A stretch of DNA of 64,000 bases, from NCBI GenBank assembly GCA_024276995.1, contig JAJRWB010000001.1, forward strand, positions 212,993 through 276,992, given 5' to 3'. Numbering within the stretch: the first letter of the stretch is position 1; the number at the start of each line of letters is the position of its first letter. Position numbers and translations under genes: made by a program. Of this stretch, positions 8,271-17,200 are shown piece after piece. The stretch comes from Candidatus Eiseniibacteriota bacterium (GTDB lineage Bacteria; Orphanbacterota; Orphanbacteria; Orphanbacterales; Orphanbacteraceae). The notes under the pieces are model-generated. The model worked only from the letters and a program-made list of their open reading frames with translations, made no database searches and was not told where the DNA came from.

Positions 8271-9046
8271 CACTTCGCCTCGACGGGCTGCATTTTCTCC
8301 CGAACCGCCGGGGGCAGGAAGGTCTTCAGTTTCTTCTCCACCAGGCGCGGGTTGTCGCCCGACTGAATCGACTTGATCCCCTCGAGGACGAGATTCTTCA
8401 CGAGCACTTCGTTCTCGGAGATCGTCTCGAGCTTGCCCGCCAGGGGGAGGCAGATGAGGTTCGCCACGAGAGTGCCGTAGAACGTCGTCAAGAGGGCGAC
8501 CGCCATGCCGGGGCCGATGCTCGACGGATCGTTCACGTTTTTCAGCATCTGAATCAGGCCGATCAACGTGCCCATCATGCCGAAGGCGGGTGCGTACTTC
8601 GCCATCTGTTTGAACATCGCCTGGCCGCGCTTATGCCGCTCGGTGAGCAGTTCCACCTCCATCGACATGAGCGCATCGATCCGTTCGAGATCCATCCCGT
8701 CGATGGCGAGTTCCATTCCCGCCTTCAGGAAAGCATCCTTCGTCTCCTTCAGCTCCCCTTCGAGGGCGAGGAGCCCTTCCCGCCGGGCGGTCTCGGCGAA
8801 GCCGATGAGAGTCTTAATCGTGTTTTCCGGGCTCGCCGCCTTGTTCATGAAGGCGTTCTGCACCACCTTCATGACGCCGACGAAATCGGGAACCGGGTAG
8901 TTGATCAGCGTGGCGGCGGCGGTGCCCCCGATCACGATGAGCAGGGAGGGGACATTGATGAACGAACCGAGATCGCCGCCCATGAGGATCGACCCGATGA
9001 GCAGGCCGAATCCGACGACGATGCCGACTACCGTTCCGAGATCCAT
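8270..9046 (-). CDS. motA: Flagellar motor stator protein MotA
   Basis: A 258-residue inner-membrane protein with four transmembrane helices: two near the N-terminus (VVGIVVGFGLLIGSILMGG, then SLLIVIGGTAAATLI) and two around residues 150-205 (APAFGMMGTLIGLI, MAVALLTTFYGTLVANLI). The large cytoplasmic loop between helices 2 and 3 holds the charged region that contacts FliG. It is followed by two motB genes with overlapping or nearly touching reading frames and preceded by flbD, a common flagellar gene order. Confidence 0.95.
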   Translation of the reverse strand: MDLGTVVGIVVGFGLLIGSILMGGDLGSFINVPSLLIVIGGTAAATLINYPVPDFVGVMKVVQNAFMNKAASPENTIKTLIGFAETARREGLLALEGELKETKDAFLKAGMELAIDGMDLERIDALMSMEVELLTERHKRGQAMFKQMAKYAPAFGMMGTLIGLIQMLKNVNDPSSIGPGMAVALLTTFYGTLVANLICLPLAGKLETISENEVLVKNLVLEGIKSIQSGDNPRLVEKKLKTFLPPAVREKMQPVEAK

Positions 9047-9082
9047 GCTTTCGTTTTCCTTGTCGCGGCTCTATCGAAAAAG

Positions 9083-9280
9083 TCAGGTCCGCACCGGTTG
9101 CCCGTGCGTCCTTTGCAGATACGATTCGACCCTCTCGGTCACCTCGGCCACGGTCTCCCTGACGATGAGCTTCCGCCCCGTGGTCAGGCTGATCACCGTG
9201 TCCGGCGTCGACACCAGGGTCTCGATCATGTCGGCGTTCAGCACGAGCCGGACGCCGTTCAGCTGTGTGAGCACAATCAC
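9083..9280 (-). CDS. flbD: FlbD-family small flagellar protein
   Basis: A 65-residue protein matching the short FlbD family that commonly precedes motA (this is not the Caulobacter sigma54 regulator of the same name). Typical features are the N-terminal IVLTQLNG, the central ISLTTGRKLIVRET and the conserved VTERVESYL. Translation begins at GTG 9280 behind GGGAGGAG. The molecular role is not established. Confidence 0.88.
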   Translation of the reverse strand: MIVLTQLNGVRLVLNADMIETLVSTPDTVISLTTGRKLIVRETVAEVTERVESYLQRTHGQPVRT

Positions 9281-9343
9281 CGGCCGGCGGCTCCTCCCCC
9301 TGCCTGGACGACCATCACGCCGTGCACCGGCGTCGTCGCTTCC

Positions 9344-9643
9344 TCAGAGTCCGAAAAGGTCGAGGACGCGCTCGGCGACGGTGCGCAGCGCTTCCTCCGA
9401 GTCATAGAACTCCGAGTCGATCCGTTCGTGAATCTCGTTCAGTTTCGAAGGAGTCTGATCGAAATCGACCGGCCGTTCCTCGCCCCGCCCCGCATGGAGC
9501 TTTCTTCCTTCTTCCGAGATGTTCACACTGTCGCGGACGGCGCCGGAAGAGCCGCGCTTTCCCGTCTTCTTCCGCGAACCGCCCTCGATGGTGCTCCCCT
9601 TCTCCGGATTCAGGGGAATGCCTCCATTTTCAATTCTCATCAC
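9344..9643 (-). CDS. FlgM-like protein, candidate anti-sigma28 factor
   Basis: A 99-residue hydrophilic protein with a disordered Gly/Lys/Arg-rich N-terminus, a DSVNISEEGRKL segment like the start of the FlgM core, and a helical C-terminus with SKLNEIHERIDSEFYDSEE. That layout (flexible N-terminus, DxVxIS, helix ending in an FYDSxE-type turn) is typical of FlgM-like anti-sigma factors. It lies 35 bases downstream of fliD, and fliA is present in the same locus, so a sigma28 inhibitor is expected. GTG 9643 has the better spacing from AAGGA; ATG 9640 is the alternative. Identity to FlgM is inferred. Confidence 0.5.
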   Translation of the reverse strand: MMRIENGGIPLNPEKGSTIEGGSRKKTGKRGSSGAVRDSVNISEEGRKLHAGRGEERPVDFDQTPSKLNEIHERIDSEFYDSEEALRTVAERVLDLFGL

Positions 9644-9678
9644 TGCCGCGTCCTTTCACACGAAGGTGAATCCGCGTC

Positions 9679-11100
9679 CTACTGATAGTAGGAACTCAGG
9701 CTGCTCAGCGTCGCGAGCATCGCCTGATTCATGTACGTCGCCTGCTGAAGGGCGCCGAACTGCTCGATCAGCCGATCCTCCTCCAGCTTCTGCATTCGGT
9801 CGAGCCTGTCGAGCCGGTTGTCGAGCAGTTCCGCCTTGTCGTTCACGGCGTCCTTGCTCGTGTCGATGATTCCCGACACGTCGACGTAGTTGTCGAGGAG
9901 CGCCTCGAGACGCCCCGCGATCCCGTCGGACGCCGTGAACAGGTCCTGTACGTCCGACAGATTATCATTCAGCGCATCGTCAAATGCGGACGTATCCGTG
10001 ATCGAATAATTTCCCGTCTCCCCCGAGGTGATCCCGATCTGGGAGAGCGCCGTGAAGACACCGTTCGTCGTGCCGGAAACGGAACCGGCGATGTCGGTGC
10101 GCATGTTCTTCCATAGGTTCAGGTATGGGTAGTCGCCGGCGAGGTCGCCGCGGACGTACGAAACGGGGTCGACGTCGACCTTGGCCGCGAGATACGAATA
10201 GGCGCTGTTGAAGGCGTCAAGGAACTCGTTCATCTTCGTGGTGATCGCCTCGGTGTCCACCGATACGGTGGCCGACACATCGGCGTCGGCGGTGTCCTGG
10301 GAGGCGAGGAGTTCGATCGTCACGCCGGAGATCACATCGGAGAGGGTGTTCGAGGAGCGCACGATGCTGATGCCGTCGACGGTGAGCATCGAATCGAGTT
10401 CATTTCCCCCGAGGTCGGCGTAGACGTAACCGCCGGTCGACGTGGTGGCCGCCGCGGAATTCGTCACGCCGAGGGAAGCGAGGAGACCGTCGGTGTCGGT
10501 GAAGGTCATCTTGTAGGTGGAACCGGTCTTCTCGCTCGTGATGGAGAGCTTCGCCGTCGTGTCGGTGTCTTTCACCGGCGAGGCGATCGCCTCGATATCG
10601 GTCACGGCGTTGATCGCGTCGGCGACGGCGGTGAGCACCGTATCGTTCGTGTCGCCCGAGTTGATGTTCACGCTCACATCGTACTGGGTGCCGTCGACGG
10701 TGATGGAAAATGTCTTCGTGCCGGTGTTCGCCGCGCTGATGTCGGTGCCGGTACGGGTGTATTGGTTCGACAGGACCGAGTGGGCGTGGGCGAGTTGGTC
10801 GACGTGGATCGAGTGCGAGAGCGATGCGGCGGCCGATCCGGCGGTGACCTTCAGAACGCTTTCATCGCTCACCGACACCGTCTTCGCGGCGAACGGGGAA
10901 AGACTTCCCGTTTCGCCGAATTCCTTCGCCAGGTCGCGCAGCGTCTTCAGCTTCGTCTTGAGATCGTTGTAGATCGACGTTCTCACGTCGAGTTCGTCCC
11001 GGCGCGCCTGGACGGCGTTCCGGTCCCGGGTCGACTGGGCCATGAAGATCTCGAGGAACTGGTTCAGCTCCGCCGATCTGATGCTGCCGGTGTCGAGCAT
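9679..11100 (-). CDS. fliD: Flagellar filament cap protein FliD (hook-associated protein 2)
   Basis: A 473-residue cap protein that folds exported flagellin at the filament tip. The N-terminal D0 helix, the DELDVRTSIYNDLKTKL segment, the SLSHSIHVDQLAHAHS region and a C-terminal coiled helix ending LATLSSLSSYYQ are typical. The middle is Thr/Ser/Asp-rich, as in exported domains. ATG 11100 lies one base after the fliS stop; the frame is open further upstream but that part is fliS in another frame. It belongs to the fliS-fliD pair downstream of flagellin. Confidence 0.94.
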   Translation of the reverse strand: MLDTGSIRSAELNQFLEIFMAQSTRDRNAVQARRDELDVRTSIYNDLKTKLKTLRDLAKEFGETGSLSPFAAKTVSVSDESVLKVTAGSAAASLSHSIHVDQLAHAHSVLSNQYTRTGTDISAANTGTKTFSITVDGTQYDVSVNINSGDTNDTVLTAVADAINAVTDIEAIASPVKDTDTTAKLSITSEKTGSTYKMTFTDTDGLLASLGVTNSAAATTSTGGYVYADLGGNELDSMLTVDGISIVRSSNTLSDVISGVTIELLASQDTADADVSATVSVDTEAITTKMNEFLDAFNSAYSYLAAKVDVDPVSYVRGDLAGDYPYLNLWKNMRTDIAGSVSGTTNGVFTALSQIGITSGETGNYSITDTSAFDDALNDNLSDVQDLFTASDGIAGRLEALLDNYVDVSGIIDTSKDAVNDKAELLDNRLDRLDRMQKLEEDRLIEQFGALQQATYMNQAMLATLSSLSSYYQ

Positions 11101-11101
11101 A

Positions 11102-11467
11102 TCACTCTCCGCTTCCGACCATTGCTGGCCCGCCCGCCTCGGCGAGGTCGACGATCCGCCGCCATGCCGTCCGCAGTTCGCCGACGATCCGCTCCGCTTC
11201 GTCGTACTTCTCTTCCCGAAGAATGTCGCACGTGTACTCGTAGATCCGGAAGAGCGGCCCCGCGACGTCCAAGTGGTCGAGATCGAGAGCCCCCTGGAGT
11301 TCGACGATTCCCCTCTTGGCACCGAAGAGATCCTTCCTCCGGCAGCAGGCGATCACGTAGTCGTAAACATGAAGAACCAGCTCCCCCGGAGTGGCCCCTT
11401 CGATCTTGTTCGTCTTGTAAGTACGGACCGCCTCGTCGGTGGTCCGGGTAGTGGTCGCTTGTGTCAT
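11102..11467 (-). CDS. fliS: Flagellin export chaperone FliS
   Basis: A 121-residue four-helix chaperone that binds the C-terminus of flagellin before export. The family core is visible in VRTYKTNKIEGATPGELVLHVYDYVI and in the third helix LFRIYEYTCDILREEKYDEA. The ATG has a strong GGAGGAAAG site in front. It lies between flagellin and fliD, the usual arrangement, and probably receives read-through transcription from the flagellin promoter past the hairpin at 11521-11550. Confidence 0.94.
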   Translation of the reverse strand: MTQATTTRTTDEAVRTYKTNKIEGATPGELVLHVYDYVIACCRRKDLFGAKRGIVELQGALDLDHLDVAGPLFRIYEYTCDILREEKYDEAERIVGELRTAWRRIVDLAEAGGPAMVGSGE

Positions 11468-11520
11468 CTTTCCTCCGCTTCCCGGTGCCTCTTCAACAGA
11501 GTTTCTTCCTTGAATCGGGT

Positions 11521-11550
11521 GGGCCGGGGGGTTTTTCGACCCCCCGACCC
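11521..11550 (-). terminator. GC-rich hairpin after the flagellin gene
   Basis: The arms at 11521-11531 and 11540-11550 pair over 11 positions with one G-T pair and an 8-base loop, starting 17 bases beyond the flagellin stop codon. No T-run follows on the minus strand. It may partly terminate transcription or stabilise the abundant flagellin mRNA while letting some transcripts run into fliS. Confidence 0.6.
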
Positions 11551-11566
11551 GCCGTCACGATCGAAC

Positions 11567-12409
11567 CTAGCCGAGAATCAGCTGGAGTACCGATTTCGGG
11601 GCGAGGTTCGCCTGCGAAAGCATCGCCGTCGCCGATTGCTGGAGCAGCGAGTTCTTGAGAAGCTCGACCTGCTCGGCCGCCATATCGGCGTTGAAGATCC
11701 GGTTGTGCGCCGCAAGCTGGTTGTTGATCGACACGGAGATGTTCGATCCCTTGATCCCGATCCGAAGCTGGGTCGAACCGAGGGTCTGGATGCTCGTGTT
11801 CACCGTGTTGATCGCCGTGTTCACGTTCGCGAGAGATGTGGAAGCCGCCGAGGCGCTGCTCACATCGAGATCGCTGTCCGCCACGCTCAGCGACGACGCG
11901 TTGTGGTTCTGCGAGATCCCGAAGGCGAGGGTATCGGTCGACCTTTCGCCCACCTGGAACTGCTTGCCCGTGAACGTGCCGTCGAGAAGCTTGTTGCCGC
12001 CCCAGAGGGTGGAGGAGACGATGTCATCGACTTCCGCCGCGAGGTCGTCGAGCTGCGACTCGATGGCGGTACGCTCCTCGCTGCCGAGGGTGTCGTTCGC
12101 CGCCTGGAGGACCTTCTCCTTCATGGTGAGAAGGATCTCGCTGATGCTCTGCGCGCCGCCCTCGGCGGTGGAGATCAGGTTCTGCACGTCGCCGATGTTG
12201 TCGCGGGCGACGGTGAGACCGCGGGCCCTAGACTCGAGCAGCTTGGCGAACACGAGACCCGCCGGATCCTCGCCGGCGCTGTTGATCCGCTTGCCGGTCG
12301 CCAGCCTGAGCTGGTGAACGGAGAGCTTCGTGTTCGTGTCCCTGAGAGCCTTGAGGGCGTTCAGAGCGGCGATGTTTGTGTTGATTCTCGAAAGATCTGC
12401 GCCCGCCAT
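11567..12409 (-). CDS. fliC: Flagellin (filament subunit)
   Basis: A 280-residue flagellin consisting mainly of the conserved D0/D1 core. The N-terminus has INTNIAALNALKALRDTN and SGEDPAGL-like SAGEDPAGLVFAK; the C-terminus has LLQQSATAMLSQAN and PKSVLQLILG. The variable outer domain is very short, so the filament should be thin and smooth. ATG 12409 follows AGGAAAGGGG. A sigma28-like promoter lies about 195 bases upstream. Glycosyltransferase genes immediately upstream make glycosylation of the filament plausible. Confidence 0.95.
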   Translation of the reverse strand: MAGADLSRINTNIAALNALKALRDTNTKLSVHQLRLATGKRINSAGEDPAGLVFAKLLESRARGLTVARDNIGDVQNLISTAEGGAQSISEILLTMKEKVLQAANDTLGSEERTAIESQLDDLAAEVDDIVSSTLWGGNKLLDGTFTGKQFQVGERSTDTLAFGISQNHNASSLSVADSDLDVSSASAASTSLANVNTAINTVNTSIQTLGSTQLRIGIKGSNISVSINNQLAAHNRIFNADMAAEQVELLKNSLLQQSATAMLSQANLAPKSVLQLILG

Positions 12410-12605
12410 ATTTCGTAACCCCTTTCCTGCTGCGCTTGCTTGAGCAGAGGCGTCCCTGCCGCACCATTTCGGACCGCCCTTCCCTGACCGGCCTCGTTCT
12501 TCTCCTTCACGCCGGGGCCGCTGTCGCGCCCCGCCGCTCTCTTGGCTCTTCACCTCCTTGCTGCAGGCTTTCGCCTCTTCTCTTCAGGTGGATGTCCTGC
12601 CTCTG
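12410..12605 (-). promoter_or_regulatory. Long flagellin mRNA leader with possible CsrA sites
   Basis: From the predicted sigma28 start near 12605 the flagellin transcript would have a leader of about 195 bases. The leader contains CAGGACAT (about 12592-12599), similar to CsrA sites. Just before the start codon lies a 5-bp hairpin (12427-12447) whose 3' arm abuts AGGAAAGGGG, the ribosome-binding site, again with a GGA. csrA and fliW lie in the same locus. Control of this leader by CsrA is inferred. Confidence 0.35.
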
Positions 12606-12611
12606 CTAAGC

Positions 12612-12638
12612 GAATCGCAATCAGGTCGTCATACTTTA
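12612..12638 (-). promoter_or_regulatory. Sigma28 (FliA)-type promoter of flagellin
   Basis: On the minus strand TAAAGTAT (12638-12631), 11 bases, then TGCGATTC (12619-12612). Against TAAAGTTT-N11-GCCGATAA the -35 half matches 7 of 8 and the -10 half retains the CGAT core (4 of 8). The -35 overlaps the stop codon of the upstream glycosyltransferase gene. It is the only AT-rich promoter-like stretch before flagellin. Confidence 0.55.
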
Positions 12639-14219
12639 ACTCGGGACATCACTTTCTCTTTCGCGCCTCGCGGAATGGGAGGAATGGTCGGACTCCTCTT
12701 CGATGAGCCTGTTTTTCGAAAGGCCTTCCCCTTCTTTCCCGTTCTTCCCCGTTTCGCGGCAAAGGTGTTCGACGACGCTCGAGTACTCCTGCCGCGTCGG
12801 GTCGAGGCGTCTCGCCTCGGTGTAGGCATCGAGGGCGCCCGGTCGGTCGCCCAGGCGGATACGGAGCGCGCCGATGAGACCATGCACCTCTGCCGAGCGG
12901 CGCGGTGCGCCGAAGCGAAGTGCCTCGTCGAGCACGGCAAGCGCCGCCGACGGCCCATCGAGGGCGAAGACGACCCGGGCGAGCTCGATCCACGCCGCCG
13001 GTTCGTCCGGCGTGAGAGCGCAGAGCTTCCCGAGGGCGTCGCGCGCCGCCGGGCGGTCCCCGGCGGCCAGGGCGGCCCGTGCGGCGAGACGGAAAGGGGC
13101 GATCCACGCATCGCGCACCGCCGATGCGGCGAGGGCGTCGCGAAGCGCCTCCGCGGGGCGTCCCGCGCGAAGAAGGCACTCCCCGCGAAGGAGGCGCGCC
13201 TTCCCTTCGTCGATGCCGAGATGGAGCCCCCCGGGGCGAAGGGAGGATCGCTTTCCGTTGCGGAGATAAGTATCGATGTCGGCGAGGGCGTCGTCCGGCC
13301 GGTTCAATCTCAGGAGGGCGGACGCCCGGATGAGACGAGCCGTGAGAGCGCGGTCGTCGATGCGAAGCGCCGCGGTCGTCTCGGCCACGGCCTCGGAGAA
13401 ACGCCCCCTCCGAACGAGTGCCGCGCCGAGATTCTGGTGCGCGAAGGCGGCGTGCTCCGGTGGAAGGTTTCTTCCGTCGACGGCGCGGCGGTAGGCGGCG
13501 CACGCCGCCTCGTCCTCCCCGAGAAGGGCGTGGGTCTCACCGAGGTGATACCAGGCGAGGCGATCGCTCGGCCGGTCGTCGAGATCGAACAAGAGGAGGC
13601 GCCTGTTCCGAAGGAGCTTCCCGCGTCGTTCCTCCGCCGAAAGGGCGTATCCGGCGTGGTCGATGATGATCGACGAGTCGCGAAGGGCGCCCCCCACCTC
13701 GAGGATGCTGTCGACGATTTGTTCATGGACCCTTCCTCGAAAGCGAAACCGGGGATCGTTCCGAAAGAGCCGTGGGAAGGCGTGCTCGTAGAGCTGCCCG
13801 CCCGTCTCTTCGCCGAGCACGCTCCGGATACGGACGGTCCAACCATCGACATTCGCGCTTAGATGTTTACGGAGACGATTCTCCTGGCCCGGCGAGAGCC
13901 GCTCGTCGGCGTCAAGCATCAGGATCCAGCGGGCGTTAGCCTGATCGATCGCCGCGTTCCGGGGACCGGAGAAATCGTCGTCCCACTTTCGGTGTAGGAC
14001 TTTCGCCCCTCTCGCCGAGGCCAGCGCGGCGGTGCGGTCGGTCGAGCCCGTGTCGACGAGAATGATCTCATCGGCAACCGGTTCGACCGAATCGAAAGCC
14101 GCGCCGATCCGCTCCGCCTCGTTCTTCGCGATCATGCAGACGGCGAGGAGAGGTATGCGCCCGTCACGTGGCCGGTCAGAGCGCGGCCGAGGGTGTTTCT
14201 TCTTCCGCCTTCGTGCCAT
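12636..14219 (-). CDS. GT2 glycosyltransferase with TPR repeats (SunS-like)
   Basis: A protein of about 527 residues. An N-terminal family-2 glycosyltransferase domain (about residues 25-250) has LLAVCMIAKNEAERI, the nucleotide-binding VDTGSTDRT and the metal-binding DADER. It is followed by tetratricopeptide-like repeats (about 260-500) with repeated LG..L...G....A patterns. Such GT2-TPR proteins transfer a sugar to a peptide or glycan. ATG 14219 overlaps the preceding gene by 44 bases in another frame. Its position directly upstream of flagellin suggests the filament as target; this is inference. Confidence 0.82.
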   Translation of the reverse strand: MARRRKKKHPRPRSDRPRDGRIPLLAVCMIAKNEAERIGAAFDSVEPVADEIILVDTGSTDRTAALASARGAKVLHRKWDDDFSGPRNAAIDQANARWILMLDADERLSPGQENRLRKHLSANVDGWTVRIRSVLGEETGGQLYEHAFPRLFRNDPRFRFRGRVHEQIVDSILEVGGALRDSSIIIDHAGYALSAEERRGKLLRNRRLLLFDLDDRPSDRLAWYHLGETHALLGEDEAACAAYRRAVDGRNLPPEHAAFAHQNLGAALVRRGRFSEAVAETTAALRIDDRALTARLIRASALLRLNRPDDALADIDTYLRNGKRSSLRPGGLHLGIDEGKARLLRGECLLRAGRPAEALRDALAASAVRDAWIAPFRLAARAALAAGDRPAARDALGKLCALTPDEPAAWIELARVVFALDGPSAALAVLDEALRFGAPRRSAEVHGLIGALRIRLGDRPGALDAYTEARRLDPTRQEYSSVVEHLCRETGKNGKEGEGLSKNRLIEEESDHSSHSARRERESDVPS

Positions 14220-17200
14220 CTTTCCCCTCGAGCGCCGTGAGCCGTACGCGGGCATCTTGTCCCGCGACGGTTTCGGGCGCCACCCGGATCACCTGCCTGT
14301 ACCAGTCCGCCGCGCCCTCCACTTCACCGAGCCGTTCGAACCAGCCGCCCAGTTCGAGGTACGCCTCGGGATCGCCGGGGTCGAGGGCGATCCTCTCCGA
14401 GTAGAGCTTCATCCCCTTGACCGGATCATGGGAGGCGAAGTAGAAGTCCCCGAGGTTCTTCAGGATCTCCGCGTCGCGCGGTGCAAGGGCGCGCGCTTCG
14501 AGGAAATACTTCTCCGCCTCGGTGTCGCGCCCTTCCTCGAAGGCGATGCAGCCGAGGTCGTTCGCCGCCTTCGCGAAACGAGGATTCACTCTTCGCAGGG
14601 CGAGGAGATCCCGCTTCGCGTCGTCGAGCCTCCCCGACGAGGAGCGGAACATGGCCCGGTAGTAGAGCGCCCGAACGTAGTCGCTCTTCCTCGAGAGAGC
14701 CTCTTCGACCGAGCTGCGGGCGCTCGCGAAATCGCCCCTCGCGAAGAAACGTTCCGCGTCGATGAGGTGTGTTACGGCTCGCTGTTCTCCTTCGTCGATC
14801 CGTCCGGGCGACGCCGCCGGTCCGTCGTAGTGGACGAAGCTGCCGAGGGCGCACCCGGTGGTCCAGCGAAGATCGAGCATCCTCGCCGCGAGGTCGGACC
14901 AGGCGGCGGCGGACGTGAACTCGGTCGGGAGGCCGCCGGCATCGACGTACGCTTCCTTCCGGATGAAGACGCACCAGCCGCCTATTTCTCGCGACTGTTT
15001 CCAGACGCCGTGATTCTTCTCGAGGAGCCTTTCGGCGAACGATTCGAAACGCGCGCCGTCGTTCCCGTATTCGGTCTTCTTGCGCTGCCCCTGCGGGCCG
15101 GCGTTGCTCAGCGGCGCGATCAGGCCGAACCGCTCCCGCTCGATCGCCACGTCGGCGATCTCGTCGAACCACGCCCCCCCCCCCTTGCAGGCGCCCGAAA
15201 GGACGAGAACGAAAGGCGAGCGGGCGGCGCGGATCTCGCCGTCGAGAACGGCGTAGAACCTGCCCGGGTCGCACGGCACGATCCCGACATCGCTGTCGCG
15301 GAAAAGCCCGGCACGGGCGGGGTCGGTGCAGACGAAGCGGACGTCGCTTCCGGCCGGAAGCTGGCCGAGACCGGCCGCGACATCGTCGATCCGGAGGTCT
15401 TCCCCGTCCTGGAAGAGGATCACCGTGAGAACCGGGGGTTCGGCCCCGGCACGGTTTCCCGTCACCGAATCGTCGGCGACACGCGGAGCGTCCTCGTCGC
15501 GGCGGCGCCCGGCCACGCTTCCCCACTTGGCGAGGAAGAGTTCGGAGTTGACGCGCAGGAGTCTTTCGTAATCGACGTTCATCGCGGCGAACGTCTTCCC
15601 CCCCTCGTGATGGATGAACGTGTCGAGAGCGCACGCCAGCGAGTAGCCGGCCATCCGAACGCGGATGCAGTAATCGTCGTCCTCGAAGTTTCCGATGCCG
15701 AAGCGCGTGTCGAAAAGGCCGACCTCCTCGATCACCCTCCGGCGGATCGCCATGCACATGCCGACCACCTTCCGGACGTCCCTTCGTTTCTTGCGGTTTT
15801 CCCGTGCGAGTTTCCGGCTGAAACGGACGAGCGTCGCCTCGTCGCTGTAATCGACGGTGATCCGCTGTTCGTTGTTCGCATAATTCGTCATCGGTGCGAT
15901 CACGCCGATCTTCGGATCGTCCTCGAGATGGGCGATCAACCGTTCAAGCCAGCCGGGGGTCACGATCGTGTCGTTGTTGAGAATCACCACGTATTCGCCG
16001 TACGTGGAGCGGATCCCCTGATTGACGGCGGCGGCGAAGCCGAGATTCGTCTCATTCCGGATCACACGGATATGGTTCTGCTCCGCGTCGAAGGCGACCG
16101 GCTCTTCCGATCCGTTGTCGACGATCACGATCTCGTGGGGCATCTTCGTGTATTTCCGTATACTCTCGCGGCAGTTCGCCGTGAGGGCGAGATTGTTGTA
16201 CACCGGGATGACGATGCTCACCTTCGGGACGATCGCCGGCACGGGGGCGGGTCGCGTGTAGAGCGTTTCGCGACAAGTTGTCGGGCGATCCCCTTCGGAC
16301 CGGCTCGTCTTTCGGGGGCCTTGGATGAACTCGAATACCTCTTCCCAGTAACGCTTCGCCTCTTCGACGCTGTACTGGCGCGCCACGCGTTCCCTGGCGT
16401 TCAGGGCGATCTGCTTCCGCAGGTTGTCGTCGCGGTAAAGGCGAATCACTTCACGGGCGAACCGGCCCGGTGTATCGGCAATCAGCACGTCGTGTCCGTG
16501 AACGAGACCCATCCCCTCGACGCCGATCGACGTGCTCACCTGCGGTGCGCCGGCGGCCATCGCCTGTCCGACCTTTCCCTTGAGGCCGGCCCCGTACCGG
16601 AGGGGAACGACGCAGACGCGGCTCTCCCGGAGGTAGGGGACGATATCGGGCACATAGCCGGTGACCTCGACCTTCTTCCCGGCAAGCGCCCGGACGGCGG
16701 CGGTCGGTCCGTTGCCGACGATCCGGAACTTCACATCGGGCAGTTCCTCGTGGACGAGGGGAAGGATTTCACGGGTGAAATAGACGACGGCATCCTCGTT
16801 CGGGTTGTGCTGGAAGTTGCCGATGTAGACGAGATCGCGGGCGTCCTCCTTCCATTCGAACGGCGGCAGGGGATGGATGTCGGTGGAGATGCCGACCCGA
16901 AGCGCAGGATCTTCCCCCAGCAGTACGTCGCGATCCCGTTCGGTGACGGTAAGGACCATGTCGGCCTTCCGGTACCAAAGAAGCTCCACCCGTTTCAGTT
17001 CCTGCGCCTTCCACAGTTTCGAGTCTTCTCCCGAAAGCTCGGCCCGGCGCTGCTCCCTGAGGAACGACACGTCGAACGAATCGATGATCAGTTTCGCCTG
17101 GGGCGCCCATCTTCGGATATCCGCGTAGTATTGCGCCGCCATGTGCCAGAAGCCGACGATAACGGCGCGGAAGTCGTTCGACCGGAGGAGGGTGGGGAAA

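Noticed and set aside
9317..9333. A small 6-bp hairpin between the FlgM-like gene and flbD as a terminator.
   Set aside because: It is short, has no T-run and lies in a closely spaced co-directional gene pair; chance is likely in GC-rich DNA.
11567..12553. A longer flagellin starting at GTG 12553 next to AAGGAG.
   Set aside because: The ribosome-binding site directly abuts the GTG with no spacing, and the extra 48 residues are unlike any flagellin N-terminus. ATG 12409 gives the conserved INTN start.
12612..12636. A sigma54 promoter before flagellin (TTGCG preceded at the right distance by TGACGA).
   Set aside because: The invariant GG at -24 is missing (GA). The sigma28 match in the same place is better and fits a late gene.
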